A stretch of DNA of 64,000 bases from Candidatus Enterococcus leclercqii (GTDB lineage Bacteria; Bacillota; Bacilli; Lactobacillales; Enterococcaceae), in assembly GCF_009933135.1 (NCBI RefSeq), contig NZ_MAEH01000020.1:1-64000 (forward strand), given 5' to 3'. Below, piece after piece: positions 53,554-62,686 of this stretch. Below the pieces are notes generated by a model. That model was not told the DNA's origin, searched no databases, and was given only the letters and a program-made list of their open reading frames with translations. How positions within the stretch are numbered: position 1 is the first letter of the stretch; the number at the start of each line of letters is the position of its first letter. The translations under genes were made by a program, and so were the position numbers.

Positions 53554-54930
53554 ATGAATGCTGACCCCGAGAGTCAGTCGCTTTTTGCGCAGATATTGTT
53601 ATTGATCGTTTTGACGTTGATCAATGCCTTTTTAGCTGCCTCAGAAATCGCTGTTGTATCCGTCAATAAAAATCGGATCGAACAAAAAGCTGAAGAAGGA
53701 GATGTCAAATCCCAGAAACTGTTGAAGGTATTGCAAAATCCTACCAACTTTCTGTCTACAATCCAAGTGGGGATCACCTTGGTCAATATTTTGTCCGGTG
53801 CATCCTTGGCTGATACGCTTTCTTCCCGCTTAGCCCCTGTATTAGGTGGCGGTGCTGCTGCAAAAAGTATTGCAAATATCATCGTGTTGGCTATTTTGAC
53901 GTATGTTTCTATCGTCTTCGGTGAGTTGTATCCTAAACGAATCGCGATGAACAAATCCGAAGAAGTTGCGAAGTTTACTTCTGGCATCATTCGAGTAATC
54001 GGCGCAATTGCAAAACCTTTTGTCTGGCTGTTGTCGGCTTCTACCAGCTTATTGGCACGGATTACACCGATGGACTTCGATGATGAAGATTCCAAGATGA
54101 CCAGAGATGAAATGCGTTATATGTTGGAAACAGAAGGTGTTTTTGAAGAAGATGAGCTGGAGATGCTTCAAGGAATTTTTTCTTTGGATACTAAGGTTGC
54201 CCGTGAAGTCATGGTGCCTCGTACGGATGCCTTTATGGTGGATATCAATGATCCGGTAAGAGAAATTTTGACCGGCATTCTAGCTGAAAACTACTCACGA
54301 ATCCCAGTCTATAATGACGATAAGGATAAGGTCGTCGGGATTCTCCATACTAAGAATTTGTTGAAAGCTTCTTTCAAAGATGGTTTCGACAAGTTGCAGA
54401 TTAAAGAGATTATGCAAGAGCCGCTGTTTGTTCCTGAAACAGTGTTTATTGATGACTTGCTGTATGAATTGAAAAAGACGCAAAATCAAATGGCGATTCT
54501 TTTGGATGAATATGGTGGTGTCGTCGGCTTAGTTACATTAGAAGATTTATTGGAAGAAATCGTCGGTGAAATTGATGACGAATCGGATGAAGTGGAAACC
54601 CTGTATGAAAAAATTGCCGATAATGAATACGTGATTCAAGGACGGATGTTGATTGATGAGTTCAATGAAGCATTCGGGACTGACTTGCATATGAGTGACG
54701 TGGATACGATGGCAGGCTATTTGATTACTGCATTAGGGACAATCCCAGATGCTGATGATGCACTCTCCTTTGATGTGGACAATGTAACCTTGATATCAGA
54801 AGAAATGGAAGGCTCCCGAGTGTTGAAAATTCGTGTTCTTTTCCATGATCCAGAAGAACATGAGGTTGAACCGGAAGAAGAGCGGCGCCATTTTCGTAAA
54901 GAATTCGAAGACGATGAGCCTCGCAGATGA
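53554..54930 (+). CDS. CNNM/CBS/CorC-HlyC domain membrane protein
   Basis: The 458-residue protein has a CNNM transmembrane domain with four helices (residues about 10-190; FLAASEIAVVSVNKNRIEQKAEEGD, FGELYPKRIAMNKSEEVA), a CBS pair (VMVPRTDAFMVDI; IPVYNDDKDKVVGILHTK; FVPETVFIDDLLYELKKTQNQMAILLDEYGGVVGLVTLEDLLEEIVGEIDDE) and a C-terminal CorC_HlyC domain. Such proteins are mostly magnesium transporters or exporters; older names call them hemolysins. Ribosome site AAAGAGAGAG precedes ATG 53554. Confidence 0.92.
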   Translation: MNADPESQSLFAQILLLIVLTLINAFLAASEIAVVSVNKNRIEQKAEEGDVKSQKLLKVLQNPTNFLSTIQVGITLVNILSGASLADTLSSRLAPVLGGGAAAKSIANIIVLAILTYVSIVFGELYPKRIAMNKSEEVAKFTSGIIRVIGAIAKPFVWLLSASTSLLARITPMDFDDEDSKMTRDEMRYMLETEGVFEEDELEMLQGIFSLDTKVAREVMVPRTDAFMVDINDPVREILTGILAENYSRIPVYNDDKDKVVGILHTKNLLKASFKDGFDKLQIKEIMQEPLFVPETVFIDDLLYELKKTQNQMAILLDEYGGVVGLVTLEDLLEEIVGEIDDESDEVETLYEKIADNEYVIQGRMLIDEFNEAFGTDLHMSDVDTMAGYLITALGTIPDADDALSFDVDNVTLISEEMEGSRVLKIRVLFHDPEEHEVEPEEERRHFRKEFEDDEPRR

Positions 54931-55053
54931 GCTGCCGGCGGTGGAAAAAAACGCCGTAAACAAGTGGTATCATAGCCTTAAGGTGGACGGACAAACGTCC
55001 TGTCTGCGCCTTTGGAAGAAGCACTCTCAAACGTGAGCTGCAAGGAAGACGGA
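54931..55053 (+). other. Structured intergenic stretch upstream of the second repeat copy
   Basis: Contains an imperfect hairpin AAGGTGGACGGAC-AAAC-GTCCTGTCTGCGCCTT at about 54980-55014. The next stem GAAGACGG (55045-55052) pairs with CCGTCTTC inside the repeat (55075-55082). No protein-coding frame is convincing. Confidence 0.4.
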
Positions 55054-55177
55054 GCTGTGACAATAGTTGAGCCACCGTCTTCTGAAACGAATATTACCAA
55101 ACGTGAGACCCCAAAAGTCGACCATCTTCCTTGGAATCATTGGAAGATAGTCGGCTTTTTATTGCTAAAAATTTCAA
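55054..55177 (+). repeat. 124-bp intergenic repeat, copy 2, with terminator hairpin
   Basis: Same length as and similar to 51227-51350. Its hairpin GTCGACCATCTTCC with GGAAGATAGTCGGC keeps most pairing although bases differ from copy 1 (one A-T turned T-A, one G-U, one C-A), then TTTTTA. It terminates the CorC-type gene. The following 170 bp lead to xerD and hold no other feature. Confidence 0.8.
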
Positions 55178-55351
55178 CTGCTGGCTTACCTTAATTTCAT
55201 CAAACACTAGGTAAGTCCGTGTCATTCCCTTTTTATTTATACCTAATGAAAACATGCTTGCTTATTGGATAATTCTTGCGCCTGTGGATTTCTACTATCG
55301 AAATCGACGGTTATTTGCTATGATAGAAAAGCGAAAGTTGAGGGGAAGACT

Positions 55352-56242
55352 ATGGAAGAGCAAATTGTTGATTACCTTCATTATTTGCTGATCGAAAGAG
55401 GCTTGTCAAAAAATACCCGTGAAAGCTATGAGCGGGATCTGAATCAATACCTGGATTATTTGAAAAAAAATAATATTACTTCTTGGCAAAATGTCGATCG
55501 CTTTTTAATTTTAGGATTACTGCAGCAGTTACAGACTGAAGGGAAATCTTCGGCAACAATCGCCCGCATGATCTCAAGTTTGCGCCGTTTCCATCAATTT
55601 TTGCGGCAAGAACGTTATACCGATCACGATCCGATGCAACACATCGAATCACCGAAAAAGCAACAACGCTTACCGGATACGCTGAGTCTGGAAGAAGTGG
55701 AGCAGCTTATTGAAACACCAGATACAAAAGAGCTGTTGGGGCTGCGAGACCGGGCGATATTAGAGGTTATGTATGCCACTGGTTTGCGAGTCAGCGAATT
55801 GATTGGCTTGAAATTGAAGGATTTGCATCTGAGTATCGGTCTGTTGCAGACGTTGGGTAAAGGAGACAAAGAACGCATCGTACCTTTAGGAGATTATGCA
55901 ATTGAATGGCTTGGTCGTTATTTGGATGAATCCCGACCACTATTGACAACTAAACATCCTGAAGAAGATCATTTATTTGTCAATCACCACGGAACAGGAC
56001 TGTCGCGGCAAGGAATTTGGAAAAATCTCAAACAGATCGTGCGCCAAGCAGGTATCACAAAAACCGTTACACCTCATACGCTGCGTCACAGCTTTGCCAC
56101 CCATCTTTTGGAAAATGGGGCGGATCTTAGAACTGTACAGGAGTTGTTAGGGCACGCGGACATTTCGACGACACAAATCTATACGCATATTACTAAAAAA
56201 CGCATGACCGATGTGTACAAAGAATATTTTCCGCGGGCTTAA
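55352..56242 (+). CDS. xerD: Site-specific tyrosine recombinase XerD
   Basis: The 296-residue protein has the SAM-like N-terminal domain and catalytic residues Arg146 (ATGLRVSEL), Lys in TLGKGDKERIVPLG, His242 and Arg245 (PHTLRHSFATHLLENGADLRTVQELLGH), His268 and Tyr277. Length and sequence are those of housekeeping XerD, which resolves chromosome dimers at dif with XerC or XerS-type partners. It is followed by scpA, a common Firmicutes arrangement. ATG 55352 has ribosome site GAGGGGA. Confidence 0.94.
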   Translation: MEEQIVDYLHYLLIERGLSKNTRESYERDLNQYLDYLKKNNITSWQNVDRFLILGLLQQLQTEGKSSATIARMISSLRRFHQFLRQERYTDHDPMQHIESPKKQQRLPDTLSLEEVEQLIETPDTKELLGLRDRAILEVMYATGLRVSELIGLKLKDLHLSIGLLQTLGKGDKERIVPLGDYAIEWLGRYLDESRPLLTTKHPEEDHLFVNHHGTGLSRQGIWKNLKQIVRQAGITKTVTPHTLRHSFATHLLENGADLRTVQELLGHADISTTQIYTHITKKRMTDVYKEYFPRA

Positions 56243-56272
56243 AACGCCCCGCGAAGTGAGAGGAATCGGCAG

Positions 56273-57037
56273 TTGGAAGAGATCAAAATCAAATTGGATG
56301 TTTTTGAAGGACCGTTAGATCTGTTGTTGCATCTGATTCAAAAGTTGGAAATTGATATTTACGATATCCCAATTTCTGATGTGACAGAACAGTACATGGG
56401 TTACATTCATGCGATGAAGACACTGGAGCTGGAATTGGCAGGAGAATATTTGGTAATGGCCGCGACATTGATGGCGATTAAATCCCAAATGCTGCTACCA
56501 AAGCCTGAGCTGGAGCTAGAAACCGAAGAGTATGAAGAAGATCCCCGTGAAGCATTAGTGACTCAACTTTTAGAGTATCGGAAGTTTAAATATGCTGCTG
56601 AGTTATTGTCTGAAAAAGAAGAAGAGCGCAGCCAGTTTTATACTAAAGAACCGATGGATGTTGATGAATATAAAGACGAGGATCCGGCACTACCAGAAAA
56701 CCAGTTGACGACTATCGACTTGTTCTTGGCTTTTCATGCCATGTTGGAAAAACGGAAAAAACGGCGGGTAGTTGAGACTACGATTGCCGCAGATGAGACT
56801 TCAATTGAAGATAAGATGACGGACATTAAGAACTCTTTGTCATCACTTTCTCCAAATGTAGGACGCAGCTTAGCGACATTTTTGACCAGCTATTCTAAGG
56901 CTGAGATTGTGACTACATTTATGGCGATGCTAGAGTTGATGAAAAATCGCCAAGTTCGTGTGACACAAGAAGAGAATTATTCGGAAATCATGCTTTATGC
57001 AGTGAAAGAGGACGAGGCAAATGAACAAAAAGAGTGA
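56273..57037 (+). CDS. scpA: Segregation and condensation protein A
   Basis: The 254-residue kleisin begins with MEEIKIKLDVFEGPLDLLLHLIQKLEIDIYDIPI, continues YLVMAATLMAIKSQMLLPKPE and ends with a winged helix (EIVTTFMAMLELMKNRQVRVTQEENYSEIML). It joins SMC and ScpB in the condensin complex. The start is TTG 56273 behind GAGAGGAATC. It overlaps scpB by 17 bases. Confidence 0.95.
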   Translation: MEEIKIKLDVFEGPLDLLLHLIQKLEIDIYDIPISDVTEQYMGYIHAMKTLELELAGEYLVMAATLMAIKSQMLLPKPELELETEEYEEDPREALVTQLLEYRKFKYAAELLSEKEEERSQFYTKEPMDVDEYKDEDPALPENQLTTIDLFLAFHAMLEKRKKRRVVETTIAADETSIEDKMTDIKNSLSSLSPNVGRSLATFLTSYSKAEIVTTFMAMLELMKNRQVRVTQEENYSEIMLYAVKEDEANEQKE

Positions 57038-57776
57038 ATTGGAAGCACTGCTGTTTGTCGTGGGTGATGAAGGAATCGGTTTAGACGAGCTGAGTTTTCT
57101 TTTGAGCACGAAAACAGCGGCAGTTTATGATTTGATTCAGGAACTGCAAAAGGATTATCAGGAGAACACGGCCTCTGCTCTAAATATATTGGAAGTTGGA
57201 AACCATTTTGTACTGACCACTAAGCGAGAGTTTGCGCCACTATTGAAAAAATATGCCCAATCGCCGCTAGCTAATCGGCTTTCTCAGGCGGCTTTGGAAA
57301 CATTGGCAATCATTGCTTATAAACAGCCCATCACAAGAATCGAGGTCGATGAAATACGAGGAGTTCAGTCTTCGGGTTCTGTCCAAAAGTTAGTCGCACG
57401 ACAGCTGGTTGAAGAAAAAGGCCGTGTGGATGGACCAGGGCGAGCCATTTTGTATGGGACTACCACGTATTTTATGGATTATTTCGGGTTAAAGGGCTTA
57501 GAGGAGCTACCGGATATTCAATCGATGGAAAGCGAGCTCGAGGAAGAATTGCCGTTGGATCTGTTTTTTGATCGCTACCAAGAGGAGTTGGCCGATGCTC
57601 AGGTTGCTTCAAACGTTTATCAGGAGCAGCAGGCACAAAAGAAAAGTGAAATTGAGGAATTAAAAAGGGATGATCCGTCGCGAAACGATGAAGCAATTCT
57701 AACGGAATCTTTAGCAGAAATAGAAGACGACGAATTGACAGGATTTACTTCTTTGTCAGGAAATGAGGAAAAATAG
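57021..57776 (+). CDS. scpB: Segregation and condensation protein B
   Basis: The 251-residue protein has two winged helices (KSELEALLFVVGDEGIGLDELSFLL; LSQAALETLAIIAYKQPITRIEVDEIRGVQSSGSVQKLVARQLVEEKGR, TTYFMDYFGLKGLEELPDI). A longer than usual acidic C-terminal tail of about 60 residues follows. It partners ScpA. rluB begins directly after its stop. Confidence 0.95.
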   Translation: MNKKSELEALLFVVGDEGIGLDELSFLLSTKTAAVYDLIQELQKDYQENTASALNILEVGNHFVLTTKREFAPLLKKYAQSPLANRLSQAALETLAIIAYKQPITRIEVDEIRGVQSSGSVQKLVARQLVEEKGRVDGPGRAILYGTTTYFMDYFGLKGLEELPDIQSMESELEEELPLDLFFDRYQEELADAQVASNVYQEQQAQKKSEIEELKRDDPSRNDEAILTESLAEIEDDELTGFTSLSGNEEK

Positions 57777-58493
57777 ATGGAAAGATTACAAAAGGTGATT
57801 GCTCATGCCGGCATCGCTTCAAGACGAAAAGCAGAGGAGCTGATTTTGAATGGGCGGGTCAAGGTCAATGGCGAGCTGATTAGAGAATTAGGTGTCAAAG
57901 TCAGCAGTAAGGACCGTGTTGAAGTGGATGATGTGCCAATCTATCAAGAAGAACCGGTGTATTTCGTATTTTACAAACCCCGCGGTGTGATTTCGGCAGT
58001 TTCTGATGACAAGGGCCGCAAAGTCGTAGTGGATTATTTCACTGATGTGCCGGAACGAATCTATCCAGTAGGACGGTTGGACTATGACACCTCTGGCTTA
58101 TTGTTGTTGACAAATGATGGTGAGTTCGCCCAACGATTGACTCATCCGAAGCATGAGGTAGATAAGGTTTATGTTGCTAAGCTCAAAGGTGTGGCGGATC
58201 AGAAAAACCTGTATCCACTGACAAAAGGCATGCGCATCGATGGCCATCGCGTGGCACCGGCTCGTTATGAAATTCTGTCAACTGACTTGAAAGCACAAAA
58301 CAGTATTGTTGCTTTGACGATTCACGAAGGACGTAATCATCAAGTTAAAAATATGTTTCAGGCGGTGGGCTTGCCAGTTCAGAAATTGAAACGGGAAAAA
58401 TATGGTGACTTGACGTTAGCAGGCTTGCGCCCGGGAGAATTCCGGCAGCTGAATAAAAAAGAAGTGGCGTCTTTATTAAGTCAATCCAAGTAA
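57777..58493 (+). CDS. rluB: rRNA pseudouridine synthase RluB-type
   Basis: The 238-residue protein has an N-terminal S4 domain (ERLQKVIAHAGIASRRKAEELILNGRVKVNG) and the catalytic block YPVGRLDYDTSGLLLLTNDG with the essential Asp, then KHEVDKVYVAKLKG and HEGRNHQVKNMF. It makes a pseudouridine in 23S rRNA (E. coli position 2605). Its ATG abuts the scpB stop. Confidence 0.93.
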   Translation: MERLQKVIAHAGIASRRKAEELILNGRVKVNGELIRELGVKVSSKDRVEVDDVPIYQEEPVYFVFYKPRGVISAVSDDKGRKVVVDYFTDVPERIYPVGRLDYDTSGLLLLTNDGEFAQRLTHPKHEVDKVYVAKLKGVADQKNLYPLTKGMRIDGHRVAPARYEILSTDLKAQNSIVALTIHEGRNHQVKNMFQAVGLPVQKLKREKYGDLTLAGLRPGEFRQLNKKEVASLLSQSK

Positions 58494-58562
58494 TAAGAAT
58501 CAAAGACTTGCAATAGATGCCAGTTCCTGTATAATAAACCTGTAAAACTTAATAAAGGTTCG

Positions 58563-58675
58563 TCTTCAGGGGCAGGGTGAAATTCCCGACCGGTGGTATA
58601 GTCCACGAACCGTCGCACTGCGGCGGCTGAATCGGTGCAATTCCGATACCGACAGTACAGTCTGGATAAAGAAGA
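58563..58675 (+). ncRNA. FMN riboswitch (RFN element)
   Basis: The canonical core is present: closing stem TCTTC/GAAGA, GGGGCAGGGTGAAATTCCC, GACCGGTGGTATAGTCCACGA, a variable GC-rich stem, ATCGGTGCAATTCCGATACCGACAG and TACAGTCTGGAT. It binds FMN and controls the riboflavin transporter ribU downstream. Confidence 0.97.
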
Positions 58676-58711
58676 TAGGGCTTATTTGTGCGCACTATGC
58701 CAGATGACTCT

Positions 58712-58747
58712 AACTCTGTTTTCCCCTGGAAAGCAGGGTTTTTCTTT
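58712..58747 (+). terminator. Riboswitch-controlled terminator
   Basis: AACTCTGTTTTCC pairs with GGAAAGCAGGGTT (two G-U pairs, loop CCT) and is followed by a T-rich tract. It lies 36 bp after the aptamer, so FMN binding should cause premature termination. A further 150-nt leader precedes ribU and holds no recognised element. Confidence 0.85.
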
Positions 58748-58897
58748 TGCCGTCGATTTTTTATTGCGACAGCAAATGGTGACAGAGTTCCGCGGAATCT
58801 GACTAAGGCAGCAAAGAGGTTCGTTTGAAGATGGATCCTTTACCACTAACGAGGAAATAGACAACTGTTTCCTGACACCAGAGGAGAGGATTTCAAA

Positions 58898-59497
58898 ATG
58901 AAGAATACCAAAGTTCAAAAAATGATCGGAGTCGCAATGTTTGCCGCAATCGGGGTCGTATTACAGTACTTGTCATTTCCACTGATCCCAGCTTTCGCCT
59001 TTATGAAAGTGGATTTCAGTGATACGCCTGTACTGATGAGTATGTTTATCTTTGGTCCCGGTGCTGGAATTATGACTGCTTTTATCCGCTCAGCGATTCA
59101 TCTGCTAACCAGCGGATTGGAGCCGACCAATATCGTTGGGGATGTGGCCAGCTTCATGGCTACCACTATCTTTACCCTGCCGATGTATTACTTCTTCAAA
59201 AACGGCGCTGCCAATCTTAAAAACAAAGTATTGGGTATTGCTACGGGTATCGGGGCCATGACACTCTTTATGAGTATTGCCAACTATTTTGTGATTACAC
59301 CGCTTTACTTGAGTTTTTACGGCGTAACAGCCGATATGATGTTGAAAACAACGCTGGGCCGCTACATCGCAGTTGGAGTCGTTCCTTTTAACTTAATCAA
59401 AGGAATCATCGTCAGTGGTGTCTTCCTAGTTATCTACACGAAACTATTGCCATGGCTTTCCAAAAAACAACGAGAACGTCAACAACGGGCAATCTAA
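58898..59497 (+). CDS. ribU: Riboflavin ECF transporter S component
   Basis: The 199-residue protein has six membrane helices and RibU-type features: FPLIPAFAFMKVDFSDTPVLMSMFIFGPGAG and AIHLLTSGLEPTNIVGDVASF. It binds riboflavin outside and works with the shared energy-coupling module (EcfA1, EcfA2, EcfT), which is not in the window. The FMN riboswitch upstream supports the substrate. Ribosome site AGAGGAGAGG precedes ATG 58898. Confidence 0.95.
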   Translation: MKNTKVQKMIGVAMFAAIGVVLQYLSFPLIPAFAFMKVDFSDTPVLMSMFIFGPGAGIMTAFIRSAIHLLTSGLEPTNIVGDVASFMATTIFTLPMYYFFKNGAANLKNKVLGIATGIGAMTLFMSIANYFVITPLYLSFYGVTADMMLKTTLGRYIAVGVVPFNLIKGIIVSGVFLVIYTKLLPWLSKKQRERQQRAI

Positions 59498-59858
59498 TTG
59501 CACGCCAAGAGTCGGGGATAATCGCGGCATTACCGGCTTAAATGCGAACAATAGCAAATCTGAGTCACACGAAAAGACAAGTCACTTCCATCAAAAAACA
59601 GGGGAGGGGGCTTGTCTTTTTAGTGTTAAAAATTTCAAATGCTGACTCATTCACTACCAGGAATGACCTTCTTTGAGTTTCGACACCAGCTATCAAAGAA
59701 ATAAAGAGATAACGATTTTCTGAAATAATATTCCCGGTTGGAGGGTGGGGGTGAGGTGGACAAAAAAAGAAAACTCAGCTAACATAATGATGCGAGTTGC
59801 GCTTTTATTGTCTGTAATAAAAGCTGACTGAAAATTAAATATGACGGAGATAAGACTT
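59498..59858 (+). other. Intergenic region with terminator and G-rich tract
   Basis: After ribU comes a terminator, then a AAAAATTTCAA box resembling the end of the 124-bp repeats (59629-59639), then a G-rich run at 59736-59759. Two tiny frames (8 and 13 codons) follow but are not supported as genes. The promoter for the dipeptidase gene should be here. Confidence 0.4.
59572..59621 (+). terminator. Terminator after ribU
   Basis: AAAAGACAAG pairs with CTTGTCTTTTT around a 29-base loop. Confidence 0.8.
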
Positions 59859-61211
59859 ATGACATTTATTAAAAAAGAACATCAGGAACAAGCGGTAGCT
59901 GCTTTGTTGGAAATTGCTGCGATTCCCTCGGTATTAGACGAGACAGACACAGCACCGGGGCAGCCCTTTGGTCGTGGGTGTTTAGAAGCATTAACTACTA
60001 CACTGGCATTGTGTGAGACCTTGGGGTTACGAACGTTTCAAGATCCAGAAGGGTATTATGGTTACGCAGAAATCGGTGAAGGGTCGGAGTTGTTTGGAAT
60101 TTTGTGCCACTTGGATGTTGTGCCGGCAGTCGGACAAGATGGCTGGCTGACAGAACCATTTACACCAGAAATCAAAAATGGCGCAATCATTGCTCGTGGG
60201 ACACAAGATGACAAAGGGCCGACAATCGCCGCATTGTTCGCTGTTAAAGCATTGATGGATGCCGGTGTGACATTTAATCAACGGGTCCGCTTTATCTTTG
60301 GCACGGACGAAGAGAACTTGTGGCGCTGTATCAACCGCTACAACGAAAAAGAAGAAATGATTACTGCCGGCTTTGCTCCAGATTCAAAATTTCCGCTAAT
60401 CTTTGCTGAAAAAGGACTGTTGCAGGTTTACCTGACCGGTCCTGGCTCAGATACGGTTCAGCTTTCGGCTGGTGGAGCGATGAATGTGGTTCCAGATCAC
60501 GCTGAATATCAGGGAATATTAGCAGAAAAAACTGCGCAAGAGCTTACAAGATTGGGTTATTCTTTTGAGCAAAAGGAGGATCAGCTCACCGTTTTAGGTA
60601 AAAGTGTCCACTCCAAAGAGGCTCCAAAAGGCACCAATGCCATCGTTCGTTTGGCAAAAGCGCTGGCGGCAGTAGACACCTCTACTGCCATCAAATTAGT
60701 CGGCGACGTCATCGGAGAAGATGCCACCGGAACCAGCTTTGTCGGGAAGTTTTCAGATGATGTGTCGGGAATGATGACAATGAATGTTGCCACGCTAGAG
60801 ATCACTGAAGCTCAGTCGAAAATCGGATTGGATCTGCGCTATCCAGTGACTTTGGAAAAAGATGTCCTGGTTGCAGCTCTAACCAAAACAGCTGCCGAGT
60901 ATGGTTTTACGTATACTGAACACGATTATTTGGCACCGCTGTATGTTCCATTGGACAGTCCCTTGATCCAGACATTACTAGCGACATATCGAGAGTTAAC
61001 CGGTGATATGACGGAACCCTTTGTAAATGGCGGCGCAACTTTTGCACGGGCGATGAACAACTGTGTCGCGTTTGGCGCTATGTTCAGTGATACGCCAGAC
61101 TATGTTCATCAAGCAAATGAACAGTGGGCGCTTAGCAGTTTGTACAAAGTGATGGAAATTTACAGTGAAACCGTGTACCGCATGTGCTGTGAACCTCAAG
61201 TAGAAAAATAA
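59859..61211 (+). CDS. M20-family dipeptidase (PepV/Sapep-like)
   Basis: The 450-residue protein has the M20 metallopeptidase motifs: FGILCHLDVVPAVGQDGW (metal His and Asp), ARGTQDDKGPT (bridging Asp), FGTDEENLWRCI (catalytic Glu), GFAPDSKFPLIFAEKG and a C-terminal His in YVHQANEQ. The lid domain fits the Sapep/PepV dipeptidases, which hydrolyse a wide range of dipeptides in the cytoplasm. ATG 59859 is preferred because GGAG lies eight bases upstream; ATG 59841 overlaps that site. Confidence 0.9.
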   Translation: MTFIKKEHQEQAVAALLEIAAIPSVLDETDTAPGQPFGRGCLEALTTTLALCETLGLRTFQDPEGYYGYAEIGEGSELFGILCHLDVVPAVGQDGWLTEPFTPEIKNGAIIARGTQDDKGPTIAALFAVKALMDAGVTFNQRVRFIFGTDEENLWRCINRYNEKEEMITAGFAPDSKFPLIFAEKGLLQVYLTGPGSDTVQLSAGGAMNVVPDHAEYQGILAEKTAQELTRLGYSFEQKEDQLTVLGKSVHSKEAPKGTNAIVRLAKALAAVDTSTAIKLVGDVIGEDATGTSFVGKFSDDVSGMMTMNVATLEITEAQSKIGLDLRYPVTLEKDVLVAALTKTAAEYGFTYTEHDYLAPLYVPLDSPLIQTLLATYRELTGDMTEPFVNGGATFARAMNNCVAFGAMFSDTPDYVHQANEQWALSSLYKVMEIYSETVYRMCCEPQVEK

Positions 61212-61224
61212 GCACAAAATTACT

Positions 61225-61308
61225 AAAAAATCCGGTTCTAAAGCAACAGCTGCACACCCATTGAAACTAATGATGTCGAGGCGGCTGAGCACAGTACCGG
61301 ATTTTTTT
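61225..61308. terminator. Long terminator after the dipeptidase gene
   Basis: AAAAAATCCGGT (61225-61236) and ACCGGATTTTTTT (61296-61308) enclose 59 bases with a weaker internal stem. It probably serves both the dipeptidase and ferredoxin transcripts. Confidence 0.8.
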
Positions 61309-61417
61309 ATAAAGTTTATAAAATGTAGTCTGGAAAATTATGAAAGTGTCCAGGCTTCAAGCTGCCACTTAAAAAAACAGCGTATCTTAAATTGAAGGGC
61401 GCCTTGACTGATAGCCA

Positions 61418-62676
<1,259 letters not shown>

Positions 62677-62686
<10 letters not shown>

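Noticed and set aside
55352-56242. Tyrosine recombinase as a sign of an integrated phage or island
   Set aside because: Length, motifs and the scpA-scpB neighbourhood identify housekeeping XerD; no attachment sites or phage genes are present.
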